Shown here in pieces: positions 1-11,700 of a DNA stretch of 64,000 bases. Source of the DNA: Tritrichomonas foetus (lineage: Eukaryota > Parabasalia > Tritrichomonadida > Tritrichomonadidae); NCBI GenBank assembly GCA_001839685.1, contig MLAK01001060.1:54194-118193 (forward strand), in the 5' to 3' direction. Under the pieces are notes generated by a model. That model was given only the letters and a program-made list of their open reading frames with translations, searched no databases and had not been told where the DNA came from. How positions within the stretch are numbered: the first letter of the stretch is position 1; every line of letters starts with the position of its first letter. The translations under genes were made by a program, and so were the position numbers.

Positions 1-231
1 CCAAACAGATTTAATGATGGTCCAAACAACTTTGATGGACCTCCACCAAATCGATTTAATGATGGTCCAAATAGATTTAATGATAACTTTGATGGACCTC
101 CACCTAACAGGTTCAATGATAACTTTGATGGACCTCCACCTAACAGGTTCAATGATAACTTTGATGGACCACCGCTAAACAGATTTAATGATGGTCCAAA
201 CAACTTTGATGGTCCTCCACCAAATCGATTT
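1..231 (+). repeat. In-frame tandem repeat coding Asn-Arg-Phe-Asn-Asp / Asp-Gly-Pro-Pro-Pro
   Basis: The first 231 bases of the helicase gene are imperfect in-frame repeats. The core unit is 36 bases coding NRFNDNFDGPPP, mixed with variants that insert DGPN. At least five units are visible and the array continues past the left edge. Such low-complexity tails in DEAD-box proteins often bind RNA or drive condensates; that role is inference here. Confidence 0.85.
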
Positions 232-1977
232 AATAATAGTTTTCCTAACTATTCTAACTGTTTCGATGATCAACCCAATACAATTGATACTCACCTTCCT
301 AAGCCTGATGATAAATTAGCACATGAAACCCAAAGCAATTTCAACAATGCGCTTGATAATGCCAATCAATCACTTCCCGATGTTTTCGAAGACGATCCAA
401 TAATTGATGTTGAGACTGATTTCCTTGAAGCGAATAAAAATTACGAATCCAAAAACGATGATACACAAAATTCCTTGAATAAATCTAGTTCTAATCAATA
501 TTCAAATTCGAATTCCATTTTTAGTGAAATCGACAAAAAACTCGACGCTCTTCCAATTCCAGAAAGAGTTACTGTTAAAAAACTTCGTCATTTATGTGAC
601 ATTGATTCAATTCAACGAAATGAAGAAGAAATTCAAAAATTCATGGATAAGCACGGAGTTCGAATCTTAGGCACAGATGCAAGCAATCCTATATTTTCAT
701 TTGATGAGCTTGACCTTCCAAATGATGGAAGTGAGATATTTTATTCTCTATGCTATCAAGTACCAACTATTGTTCAAGCTGTTAGTTTCCCCAACATTTT
801 AAATGGAAGAGACATGATTGGTGTTGCTAAAACAGGTTCTGGAAAAACAATCACATATTTAATTCCTGCAATCCTTCATTGTAAAAAACAAGTTGCTCCA
901 AGAGGTCCTTTTGCTCTAATTCTTGTTCCAACACGAGAATTAGCAAAGCAAGTTTATTGCGAATTATTTAGATTACAAAGCTATTTTCAATTCAACGCTG
1001 CTTGTTTATATGGGGGCGAAAATAATAGAAGAGAACAAATTGAAGAATGCAATCGACAACCTCATATAGTTGTTGCATGTCTTGGTCGATTAATTGACTT
1101 TATGGTCAATAATATCATTGATATCAGCTATGTTTCATATTTAGTTCTTGATGAAGCAGATAAAATGCTCGAAATGGGTTTTGAAGATAAAATTGGAAAG
1201 ATTTTCAAACTTGTGCAACCACGGAAACAAGTTTTAATGTGGAGTGCAACTTGGCCAAGAGAAGTTCGAGAATTGGCTAAAGATTATTTAAAAAATGCGC
1301 TTCATATAGTAATAGGTGCTAGTGAACTTACAATCAATGAAAACATTCAACAGAAATTCGAACTTGTTGAAGATTGTGATAAAATGAATAAAATTGTAGA
1401 ACATTGTAAAAGAATTTGGACTAGTCGAAAGAAAAAGAAAACTTGTAAGATTTTAATTTTCGCCATGAAAATAGAAACTGTTGATGAAATTGCTGACAGA
1501 TTATCCGATGAATTCGATATTAAAATAGATGGAATGCATTCAAAATTATCCCAAGATGAAAGACTTTTAATGATAGAACATTTTAAAGCATGTAACAAAT
1601 GCATTTTGGTTGCATCTGATTTAGGTTCACGTGGGCTTGATATTGATAATATTCATTATGTTATTAATTATGATATGCCTCCACAAATTGAAGATTATAT
1701 TCACAGAATTGGAAGGACAGCAAGAGTTCATAAAAAAGGGAACTCATTATCATTTCTCACTGAAGAAAATCAACTAATTACTCGAAAATTATTAAAATTG
1801 CTAAATCGTGTGAAACAAGAAGCTCCTGATTGGCTTCGTGATATGGCAGACATGGTTCAAAAAGGTGCTTATAGAGAAGAAAGAGGAAAACATCAACGAT
1901 TTAGGTCAGTTGAAAACTTTGGTGATACTCCAAATGAAAACAACAATCAAAATAATGACTTTGATATATTGTATTGA
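1..1977 (+). CDS. DEAD-box ATP-dependent RNA helicase, DDX5/Dbp2-like (5' partial)
   Basis: The frame is open from base 1, so the true start lies upstream; no ATG is needed near 475, where the codon is TTG. The visible 658 residues begin with about 75 residues of Asn/Phe/Asp/Gly/Pro repeats, then an acidic linker, then a complete two-lobe helicase core. Motifs read directly: AKTGSGKT (motif I, 826-849), PTRELA (Ia), VLDEAD (II, 1144-1161), WSATWP (III, about 1240-1257), ASDLGSRGLDI (V) and HRIGRTAR (VI, 1702-1725). MWSATWPREVRELA is typical of the DDX5/Dbp2 branch, which unwinds or remodels RNP in transcription, splicing and ribosome assembly. Motif Ib reads CLGRL where most members have TPGRL. 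The C-terminus is short and Asn-rich. The helicase family is certain; the subfamily is inferred. Confidence 0.93.
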   Translation, partial: PNRFNDGPNNFDGPPPNRFNDGPNRFNDNFDGPPPNRFNDNFDGPPPNRFNDNFDGPPLNRFNDGPNNFDGPPPNRFNNSFPNYSNCFDDQPNTIDTHLPKPDDKLAHETQSNFNNALDNANQSLPDVFEDDPIIDVETDFLEANKNYESKNDDTQNSLNKSSSNQYSNSNSIFSEIDKKLDALPIPERVTVKKLRHLCDIDSIQRNEEEIQKFMDKHGVRILGTDASNPIFSFDELDLPNDGSEIFYSLCYQVPTIVQAVSFPNILNGRDMIGVAKTGSGKTITYLIPAILHCKKQVAPRGPFALILVPTRELAKQVYCELFRLQSYFQFNAACLYGGENNRREQIEECNRQPHIVVACLGRLIDFMVNNIIDISYVSYLVLDEADKMLEMGFEDKIGKIFKLVQPRKQVLMWSATWPREVRELAKDYLKNALHIVIGASELTINENIQQKFELVEDCDKMNKIVEHCKRIWTSRKKKKTCKILIFAMKIETVDEIADRLSDEFDIKIDGMHSKLSQDERLLMIEHFKACNKCILVASDLGSRGLDIDNIHYVINYDMPPQIEDYIHRIGRTARVHKKGNSLSFLTEENQLITRKLLKLLNRVKQEAPDWLRDMADMVQKGAYREERGKHQRFRSVENFGDTPNENNNQNNDFDILY

Positions 1978-2327
1978 TTCACTTTTTTCACTGATTGATT
2001 TATTGTAAAAAATAGAGATACATGAAACTATTTATATATTTTTATTTTCTTTGTTTTGTACTTCCAGTTAATGATATTTACATTCTAAAGTTAAAGAACT
2101 GAATAACAGACATCATATAAGTTTCAGTATTAATTCATCTAAGAAATAGTTCAATATTTTGACAATAAATCCATTGCTAATAAAATATGATTAATTTGGG
2201 AACTATTTCAAATAGAAAGTTTAAAAACCCAAATATCAAAACAATTCCTGGAAAAACAGAAAAATAAAAATGAAAATATGAAGAACAATAGTTTAGTTTT
2301 TATCTGTTTATTAAATATCAACTCAGT
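1978..2327. other. Spacer between convergent genes
   Basis: This 350-base AT-rich gap holds the 3' ends of the helicase gene and of DRC7, which point toward each other. I see no gene or clear repeat in it. Confidence 0.6.
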
Positions 2328-4976
2328 TTATTTTTTCATTGATTTCTTCATTCTTGTATCTTTCATAGTTCGCGTCTTGTCAGCATCTTTGGCCTGACCG
2401 TCTACAACTGGCAAGTTTGGAATATTTGCAACAATTGCGTCTGCTTCTTCTGGAGTCATTGTTGTTGCACCTAAGAAAGGTGACAATTTTGGATGATTCT
2501 TAACAGACTTCAATAAATCGTAAATCTTTCTTGATGCAGTTGCTGGGAACCTCTTAATTCTCTTCTGTAAGACAGTAATTAAGAAGTTCTTTCTGTTGCA
2601 GTACTCCTGATGTTCATCCCCTTGTTTCTTTGACATAGATTGGTGTTGGTCCATTTCGAATTCGAGTGTTTTCTTCTTTAATTGAACCAATTCTTGTTGT
2701 AATCTTGTTTGAAGATTAGAAAGTTCTTCAGTGAGTCTGTTAATTAATGCAGTTTGTGCTCTTTCTTGGATTGCACGAGCTTCAACTTCATTAATTTCAC
2801 GTCCATCAGTTGGGAAGTAGACGCAAAGTGGATCAGATGCAGATAATTGTTGTTGTGCACTTCCATCTGCATCTTCTCCTTCTGCTTTAGGTTCAGGTGG
2901 TGGCTGTTCAACCATAACATCAGTTTGTTCTTGTTCTTTATGAAGTTTCCGATGTAAAACAACATCAACACTCTTCATCTTATAGTATGGTCTACTTTCT
3001 TCTTCTGAACGGAATTGAATCCATTGAACCATTTCTTCTGCAATTTTTCTTGCATCAGTTTGACCTTTTTCACGAATAGTTAAAAGTTGATTTTGTGTTT
3101 CTGTCATGTACCACTGGTCTATTTCTGGTGGTGAAGGATCAAATTTTGATGGTTCTTGAATATATTCCTTATCACGATCACGATCTTTTCGGTATTCAAT
3201 GTTGAATTGGGTTATGCGTCCAGGACAATGATGATAGACAACACCCATTGTGTCAGTAACACGATCGAAGTAAACTTTATAAAATGATTCTTCAACAGCA
3301 AAAGTTGTTGTGTGGTGAGAGACAACTTCATTTTTATGACGGTATTTTTGAGTCATCCTTTCAACTCTTGGTCCACCCTTATATAAAAATGTTGTTGATG
3401 TTGTCGTTGATGAATCTGGAACAATACTGATTTTTCTTTCACATAATCCATCATCTCTTGGACCGAATTTTTCAACAATTTTCTGACCGAAAACTTCCAA
3501 ACGTGATAAAAGACAGTCTAAACGTTGTCCTGGTTCAAACTCAAGAAGTCTCCACTGACCATGCTTAATTTTATGTGATACAACTGCAGTTGGATGACCG
3601 ACTTCGAACTTTTCCCACATTTCTTCTTCTTTCATGAATATTCTTCTTTCAATTAATCTTTGCCTCAGTGAAGCGAAATGTTCTCGAACTTCATAGACTT
3701 CGTTGAGATTGAGTCTGAAGAGGAAGAAACGACGAACGAGGCCATCTGGACGAGTGTAAGCAGCATAGCGTTCTTCGAGGGCATCTTTCCAAAGCAATTT
3801 CTTTTCACCTTTCGGATATCTTTGGAAAATTAAGTTATCAGGAATGTGAAGTCTTGGAATGACCGGCGAAGGAATCTTCAAACCGCCCTCAACGACAGGC
3901 TTCCAGAGATCTCGATCCTCGAAATTCATTGAGTCTTCTGTCCTTGGCGCGTCTTTCGGCTGCATATTAATCCAAACATTTGTGTGATTAAAGGCAAGCT
4001 CGATGTAGCCGAAAAGATCGGAGTTGATTGGATATTGGTCGCCTGTTGATGCGTCAACAAATGTTGAGTTTGGAATTTCAACGCGGGCGGATTTGACCAT
4101 AACCCATGCCATTATTCGCCTTCCCTTGTACTCATCCTCAGGCGGATCCGGGTATTCAATTGGCGGAGGAGGAGGTGGCGGCGGATTCTGCTGAAGATTT
4201 TCAAAGCTTGAATTCAGATTTAAAACACGGTCTTGAACTTTTTTGAGATATTTATTTTGTGGAGTTGTATCAATTTCTGCTTTCTCGTCTTTTTTGGCAA
4301 TTCCTGGGCAATATCGATATCGTAAATCGCTGTAGGCGAGCTCTCTGTCGGCATAACCGACCATAACCGACGCATCATAGCCGATACCCGTCAAAATTGT
4401 GACAAGGAGGATTGATAAATCGTAGCAATCTCCAATTTGTGATTGAACTGTAAAATTGGGGGTAGTCATGCATCTCGGTTGTGAAAAGAAATCGAAAAGG
4501 ATTTGATAATTGCAGAGATTGGCTACAAATTGGGCAGCCAAATCGACAGTATGCGCTTCGATTAATGGAAGAACGGAAGGTCGAATAAAAGACGATAGAA
4601 AATACCTTGTATTGTTTTCGTTTTCTGCCGTTAAGAAAATTCGCATTCGGTAAGGATTATCTTTATAAAATTGGATAAGGAATTCGTCGATTTTGGCTAA
4701 AAATTCTTGGTATTCGGGCGTGAGAAGCTCCTCTTCGGGTTCGGTTCCGTTCGAGTCGTAATACTGCTGAATTCGGTCTTCTTTGGGGATGATAACGGGC
4801 GGCGGATATGAAACGGGGAGAAAAGACGAGCATCTGTAACTGATGGCAGAGTTGACTCCACTTGCAAATGGATCTATAGCTGTGGTGAGATCCATTGTGA
4901 CTGTCATCTCGCTTTCGGGAATCACGGGCATAGTCATTTTCAATGAATGAAATTTGTAACGTATTTCGAAAATCAT
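2328..4976 (-). CDS. DRC7: Dynein regulatory complex subunit 7 (DRC7/CCDC135) homologue
   Basis: The 882-residue product fits DRC7, a linker subunit of the nexin-dynein regulatory complex that ties doublet microtubules together in motile axonemes. A transglutaminase-like core is visible near residues 150-215, with SQIGDCYDLSILL around Cys184 and a following GYDASVMVGYADRE stretch, as in DRC7. A poly-Pro run (eight prolines) sits near residue 270, a long beta-rich middle follows, and a charged coiled coil occupies about 760-800. The C-terminus is Lys-rich. Two other in-frame Met codons lie close to the first (4937 and 4931), and residue 14 (4937) is a plausible alternative start. It is divergent from the C2-domain gene at 5712. 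Family assignment is by motif pattern and length. Confidence 0.85.
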   Translation of the reverse strand: MIFEIRYKFHSLKMTMPVIPESEMTVTMDLTTAIDPFASGVNSAISYRCSSFLPVSYPPPVIIPKEDRIQQYYDSNGTEPEEELLTPEYQEFLAKIDEFLIQFYKDNPYRMRIFLTAENENNTRYFLSSFIRPSVLPLIEAHTVDLAAQFVANLCNYQILFDFFSQPRCMTTPNFTVQSQIGDCYDLSILLVTILTGIGYDASVMVGYADRELAYSDLRYRYCPGIAKKDEKAEIDTTPQNKYLKKVQDRVLNLNSSFENLQQNPPPPPPPPIEYPDPPEDEYKGRRIMAWVMVKSARVEIPNSTFVDASTGDQYPINSDLFGYIELAFNHTNVWINMQPKDAPRTEDSMNFEDRDLWKPVVEGGLKIPSPVIPRLHIPDNLIFQRYPKGEKKLLWKDALEERYAAYTRPDGLVRRFFLFRLNLNEVYEVREHFASLRQRLIERRIFMKEEEMWEKFEVGHPTAVVSHKIKHGQWRLLEFEPGQRLDCLLSRLEVFGQKIVEKFGPRDDGLCERKISIVPDSSTTTSTTFLYKGGPRVERMTQKYRHKNEVVSHHTTTFAVEESFYKVYFDRVTDTMGVVYHHCPGRITQFNIEYRKDRDRDKEYIQEPSKFDPSPPEIDQWYMTETQNQLLTIREKGQTDARKIAEEMVQWIQFRSEEESRPYYKMKSVDVVLHRKLHKEQEQTDVMVEQPPPEPKAEGEDADGSAQQQLSASDPLCVYFPTDGREINEVEARAIQERAQTALINRLTEELSNLQTRLQQELVQLKKKTLEFEMDQHQSMSKKQGDEHQEYCNRKNFLITVLQKRIKRFPATASRKIYDLLKSVKNHPKLSPFLGATTMTPEEADAIVANIPNLPVVDGQAKDADKTRTMKDTRMKKSMKK

Positions 4977-5711
4977 TATATCACAATTTTTTTGAAATTG
5001 TGGAAAAGTTAGGAAAATAAAATGAACTTTCTAATGATTTAAAAAAGATTTTGTTCTTTTTTATTACACTAAATGATTTATTTTTATTATGAGCATTTTA
5101 TTTCCTTTTTTTAAATACTAAATTATTGATAATATTATGCAATATAAGGCTTACAAGTTGTTCGATAATTTCTCAATAAAATATAAAAACAATCATCCAT
5201 AAAGACTCAAAGTTGAAAAAAAACTATTTTTATAATGATTCACTGGATTAACCAATTTTATACAATACATAATATGCTTGTGAGTTACTTTTTGATCATT
5301 CATCTTGTTTATATAGATATTGATTTCCATAAAAATGTTAATATAATAATTGATTTCAGTTGTTCTATGTAAATGAAGCTTTTTAATTTTGATTTTTTGA
5401 TTATGTTACCGATAAATCTCTTGGATATTCGCTGGTTGGAAAATTCAATATTTTTTGTCTATTTTATTGTTATATCGAAATATGATATGCAAAACATTTA
5501 TTGAAAGAATTTTTTATCAATGTTAAAAATTAAAAATAATGTAGTTTCACGATACTGATATTTTTTTCCTCAAAATCTCGTCAGGTAAAATATATGCCAA
5601 AAAAGCAAAAACAGAATATCCAAAAAACCTAAACCGTTGGACGATATATAGTGAAAAAAGGGCCGTTAAAAAATTATTTCTCTTCAAAATCATAAAATTT
5701 CCCAATTAAAA
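4977..5711. other. Divergent promoter spacer
   Basis: This 735-base AT-rich gap separates the starts of DRC7 (leftward) and the C2-domain gene (rightward). It contains an initiator-like site (5690-5695) and two matches to the trichomonad M3/Myb-type element, AACCGTT at 5632-5638 and GGCCGTT at 5661-5667. No gene is seen. Confidence 0.55.
5690..5695 (+). promoter_or_regulatory. Initiator-like element TCATAA
   Basis: It matches the trichomonad Inr consensus TCAYWW, placing the presumed +1 A at 5692, 20 bases before the ATG of the C2 gene. Confidence 0.5.
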
Positions 5712-8700
5712 ATGTCGGCTGGTAAACTCAAAATCACTCCAGAAGTCATTAATCAGCTCAAACAAAAAGGAATCTTTTACAATCTCACCGCCGAATATTT
5801 CGAAAAAATTAGCGAATCTGTTGTTGATTCGAATATCGAAAATGCGACCTCGCCAAAAATTGATCAAAGCAAACTTGCTCAGAAAATTGCAAATGAACTT
5901 GTTTTGCAATATTTGCGCCATTATAATTTGAAACATACAATTTCATCTGCAAAGAAAGAATCAAGAAATGTTGTATCACCAAAGCAAAAGGAAAGCTGGA
6001 CAAAAAGGCAACTACTTTTCCAGCAAAATTCCCTTTTAATTTCGCAATTATTAGCTGATCATAATAAAAAGTTTTTAGGAAGTCAATCAGATTCATTAAT
6101 GCTTGACGAAATATCAAGTAGCGCAAATTCGAAATCAGGCGAAAAAGGAAAGAAACGGAAAATCGTAAAAAGAAAATTAATTTCTTCATCTTCATCCGAT
6201 GCTTCTAATGAAGGAAAAAGGAAGAGAGTAAGAAAGAATATCATCAGCTCTGAATCAGATTCTGATGCAGCAGGCCGAAAAAGAAAAAGAATTGTGAAAA
6301 GAAATGATAAAAAAGTTTTAAATGATAAAAAAGATTTAAATGATGAAATTGATGAAGATGACTCTTATTCTGATGTTCAAAAACCATCAACAAGAAGGAC
6401 AAGAACTCAAGGGAAAAAAATAATCACTAAAAAGAACAAAAAATCAATTCCACCATCATCATCAGATTCGGATTCTGAATCAAATGATGGCCATCAAAAG
6501 TCCGACACTGATTTATCACAAGTTCCACCAAAGGGAATGAAAGGATACAAGGGGCGTCTTGTTGCTGCACTTGATCTAATTCCAGGAGATAGTACAAGTG
6601 AATCGGAATTATCACAAGCTGCACCATTTGAAACAAACTTAGATTCATGGAAAGATAATAAAAGAGAGGCAATTTCAGAATTAGGAGTTTTATGTGAAGC
6701 TCAAGGCAAAAATGATACAAACCAAAAAATTGAAGACAAAAATGAAAAGAAAGGTGAATATAGAGATCAAAGAAGAAATACACCAAGACCAAAGAAAACA
6801 ACAAATAAAATTCATTTAAAGAAAAATGATCAAAGTATGTCTTCTTCTGATATAAATTTGTCACAACTTTCACCAATTGATTCAAGCAAAATAAATTGGT
6901 TGAAACATGACATAAATTCATCTAACAATGGAAAAGTTGAAAATCCACCAAGTCCACTCGCCCAAACACGTGATGTAAAAATCGATAATGAAAATAAATC
7001 ATCTGAAGAATTCCACTTTTCATCATCATCATCTTCTTCTTCTGAATCAACTTCAAAGAAACAAAATAATAACAAGACGAATACTCTTTTAAAGCAAGAC
7101 GATGATAAATCAGAATCAGATTTATCTCAAGTGCCACCAAGAAACATGAAAGATTTCTTAAGTAATCAACATCGTGTTATTGATGAAGTACAAAATGATG
7201 CAATTTCGAGCTCAGATCATTCAACTGGAAACTCTGGAAAGAAGAAGAAGAAAATGGTTAAAAAGATGAAATTAGCAATTCCAAAGAAACTTGTCATTCA
7301 AAAATCTGAAAGTGAATCATCTTCGGATGCTTCATCAACTAAGCCAGTATCTAAACTAATTTCTAATCAAAACGAAAAAGGAAACAATAAGAGTGAAGAA
7401 GATATTTCATTTTCAAGTTCTTCTTCATCTGATGATAATAAAAAGCAAACACTAAATTCACTGAATCAAGCTGGAAATGAAATTGAAAGGTCTGTTAAAA
7501 ATTTATCTTCATCAGCTGCTCAAGAAGAGAAGCATAATTATTCACTTAGTAATTCATCAAGTGATATAATTTCTGATAGTTCTGATGATTCATCACCTGG
7601 ACCAGGAACATTAGATTCAATTAATGTTCCAACAACATTAAATACTCCACCAAATCATCTTCCTGATACTTCTTCATATTCTTATGATTCAGAATATAGT
7701 GATAATAACGACAATAAGACTAAATCTGAACCAGTATCTGCACCAATTGATGGACGACCTCATTCTCCTACAAGAAAAAATAAATTTGATAGGAATGATA
7801 TTGAAAAGAAGCCAGTCAGGAATTCCCCACCAAAAGTCACAAAAAATTCATCTTTTTCATCCTCTTCTTCCTCTTCAGATGACGATGGAATTGAAGCAGG
7901 TATGACGGGATCGTTATTACAAAATCAAAGTGGAATGTATTCGACAAGTACACTTATGAAAAGTGAACATGAATATGATTCTGATTTATCTAGTTCAACA
8001 ACAAACCTTTCACAAGTTCATCTAAAAAGTGATCCTGAATTTGAAAAACTTCGTTATAACTCTCTTAAACATGCAAATAGTAAACCAGAAAATCCCAATC
8101 AATTCATTCCGCCACAATCACCGAAACAAACATTCTTTAACAATGATGATAATAATAGCTCCGCTGATTTATCAATTAGTGTGGATTTATCGAAGAATCA
8201 TGATAACACACCAAAGAAGCCTGTTAATTCACCAATTGCAACAAGACAAGCAGAAAAAATTGAATCGGATTCAAACAAGAATGATAAGAAAGACGTTAAA
8301 AAGCAAGAAAAGAAGCGTCCAGCAAAGAAGAAGGCAAGGAAATCAAAGAAAGGTGAAAATTCCGATTCATCAAGTATTCATGGAGTTACCCGTGATGTTA
8401 AAATTGATGATGAAGGCTCATCATCCTCTCAACTTTCAAGTAATGAAGGCTCTCTTGTAAGAAAGAAACATACGAAGAAAGTGAAGCAACTTGACAAGAA
8501 TGGAAATTTAGTAACTGCCTCTGAAGCAGAAATTAATAAAATCATTGGCCATTCATCAGATAGCTCATCAAGAATTTCTGGTGTTGATCTTTCTCAAATC
8601 TCTGATATTGAATATAAGAAACAAAGTTTGAAAGATCTTAAACGCATCAAGAGAAGTCAATTTGGTAAATCTTTTTCATCTGCTAAAAGTTCATCATCAT

Positions 8701-11700
8701 CATCTTCTTCTTCTTCAGATGATGAAGTAATCCCACAGACAAAACCACAACAACATCAGCAGCCACAAAAGCCCATTGAAAAATCAACACAAAAAGAAGA
8801 ACCAAAAGTACAAACAAGAGAAATTGATATTAATGAAAATATGAAAAATGCCGTCTATGGTGATGATATTGAACGAGATTTCTTTTCCGGGTCAGCACCA
8901 TTATCTGAAAAAGAGCCAGTAGTTGCTCATCTTGCTCCTGTTAAAGAAGAAAAGGCTAAGAAAGTCCAGAAAAGTACCTCATATTCATCCTCTTCATCTG
9001 ATGATGGTGCTTCTGCAACAAAAGCTTCTTCTATCTTGAGGTCTGAATTATCTCAAATCGATGACAATCATGGAATCCACATGCAAAAAGAAAGGAAGAA
9101 GAAAGTTCATCAAATGGAAGGTGATGAATCCCAATCAACTACGACAACTTCATCATTGAACTCAGATTTATCACAAATCGATAACAATCATGGAATTCGT
9201 ATGAAAAGAGAAAAGAGGAAGAAAGTCAGGCAAATGGATAATGAGGATGATGCACAATCATCTTCAACAGCAACAACAACAGCTTCATCAACATTGAACT
9301 CAGATTTGTCACAAATCGATAATACCCATGGAATTCATATGAAAAAGGAAAAAAGGAAGAAAGTTAAGCAACTTGATAATTCATTAGGAAATTCATCAAC
9401 AGTTACAGGTTCCACTGAAAACCTTTCACTTGTACCTGCAAAGAAGAACCTAAATATTCCCCAAGAAAAGCATAAGAAAGTTAAGGAAATGAATCATGCA
9501 CTTATTTCATCAAGTGGATCGTCAAATCTTTCTAAAATTCCAGTTGATGAAATTTCTTCATTCACAGAAAATGTTCATGAAGCTATTGAAAACATCCTTA
9601 TTAAGTCTGATCTACTTGTTGAGCAGCGTGAAGTTAAGGTAACTCCTGAAATAACAAGTTCTGAACAAATGTCCCTTCATCTTAATAGTGAACTTACTGA
9701 AGGTGAAGCAGTACGTGAAGTTAAAAGAAAAGTCGATGGCCTCTTAACAACAGAGACAACAATACCTTATGTTAGCCAAGGCCTTCGTGTTCGCGCAGTT
9801 GAAGATGACAGCTCTGCTGTTTTTGGCAGACTTGAACTTCCACTTAATAATGGTGAAATGCAATTCGATTCTGAAATTTCTGAACTTGATGTTGAATTTG
9901 ATACAGTTAATGGCAAATACCAGAAATCACCATTCATTAAAAAGCCATATAGTATCAATCGAACACCAAAGAGTTACAAACAGGCAGATTTTGGTGAATC
10001 TGTGACAGCGAAGTATCGATCAGCTGCAAGCAGTGTCAAAAATGCAAGTGTAAATGATTCCATTTTCACTTTCGAACTTTCTACATCATCAACAACACAA
10101 TCTTCTGAAGATTCATCTGAAATGTACAATGAAAGAGACATTGAAATCAGTGATACTGAAGAAGAAGATAATGATGTTGCACCAAATAAAATTAACTTTG
10201 AGATTAAGCCAGCAAACAGTGATGATGATGGCTCAATTTTACAACAATTTAAGAAAAATGCTATCATTTTATCTTCTTCTTCAGATGATCAAGAAGATTA
10301 TAATAATAAATATAAAACAACCACAAAAGGTGGCATTACTTTAATCATGCTTTCGTCTTCAGATGACGGCGAGGAAGAAGTTAAAGAACGTGGACTTGCA
10401 TCTTTCAACGAAAGCATCCAACTCGACAATGATGATGAAAATGAAACTGAGGAACTACAACAAAACGTAGAATATATTGAACAGCAAACTCCAGACTTTG
10501 AAGGAGAAATGACACTTAAAGTTACAGTTGTTGAAGCAAGAGGATTAAAACAAACCGACATTGGTCCACTTGATCCATATTGCTTCCTCAATCTTAAGAA
10601 GCGCACACATCGTACCAAGACAATTCGATCAGCAACTTCACCAATTTGGGACCAACAATTTATCTTTAACTTTATCGCCAATGATACCACTGACAGCTCA
10701 AGAACCATGCTTTCTGTAAAGATTTTCACGGAAGATAAGTTCAGTGGTGATCGTGAAATTGCACATGGTGAAATAAATATTCGCGATCTCAAGAGAAATA
10801 CTTTTATTGATGAATGGATCAAATTAAAGCCAGCTCCTGGTGTAAAGAAAGGTGGTGAAGTTCGTTTGACCTTGCTTCTTGAACCAAAAGAAACAGATAT
10901 TCTAATATCTCCACGTAAAACACCAACAACACCTGCTGCTACTTTCAATAATGATGATGAAAAAGAAATTGCTCCAAGAACCCCGGCATCTGCTTATGGA
11001 AGTCGATTTTATGATTCTTCTTCTTCATCAACCACATCAACAATCAGGAAATCTTCCTCTTCTTCAAGCTCAAGTTCCAGTGACAGTGAAAATGAAAACT
11101 CAGCACATATTGAAGAAGAAGAAGAAGAAGAAGAAATTGAGCCCGCTGTCGCCGTATTACAGCCTCCCCAAGCTCAAACACCGCCAAACCAACAAAGTAA
11201 TGAATATGAATATGAAGAAGATTTCGAGGAAGAAGAAGAAAATGCTGAATATGTTGAATACGAAGAAGAAGAAGAAGTCAATACTTTCAAAATAAATTAT
11301 GAGGAGGATGATGACGAAGACAATGACGAAAAAGTAACAAAGAAAAACCAAAAAATTGAAAGTGAAATTGAAGAAGTCGATTTTAATAAATTAAATATTA
11401 AGAAAACAAACAAACTTGATAAACCTCCCAAACCACAACAGAAAGTAAGTCCATCAAAACAAAATGGTGAAGCAGATTCTTCATTAAATTTAGCAACACT
11501 TCCACCACTTTCCGGATCAGAATTTGCTAATGTAAGTGAACTGAAACCAATCGATTCATTCGAAGAAAATAGCAAATTCGACCAAGATGATATTGATTCA
11601 TCTAAACTCTTAAATATGGATGATGATGATGATGATGTTGATGATGTTGATATTATCGACCATCATAAAAATGATAAAAGCACAAAGAAGAATCCTAAGA

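Noticed and set aside
475..477. Start of the helicase gene at 475
   Set aside because: The codon is TTG and the frame is open to base 1 with continuous repeat-coding sequence; the gene starts outside the window.
5706..11575. Many antisense and alternate-frame reading frames inside the C2 gene
   Set aside because: They are shadows of the repetitive Ser/Asp codons, have no initiator-like sites or domains, and the C2 frame is clearly the coding one.
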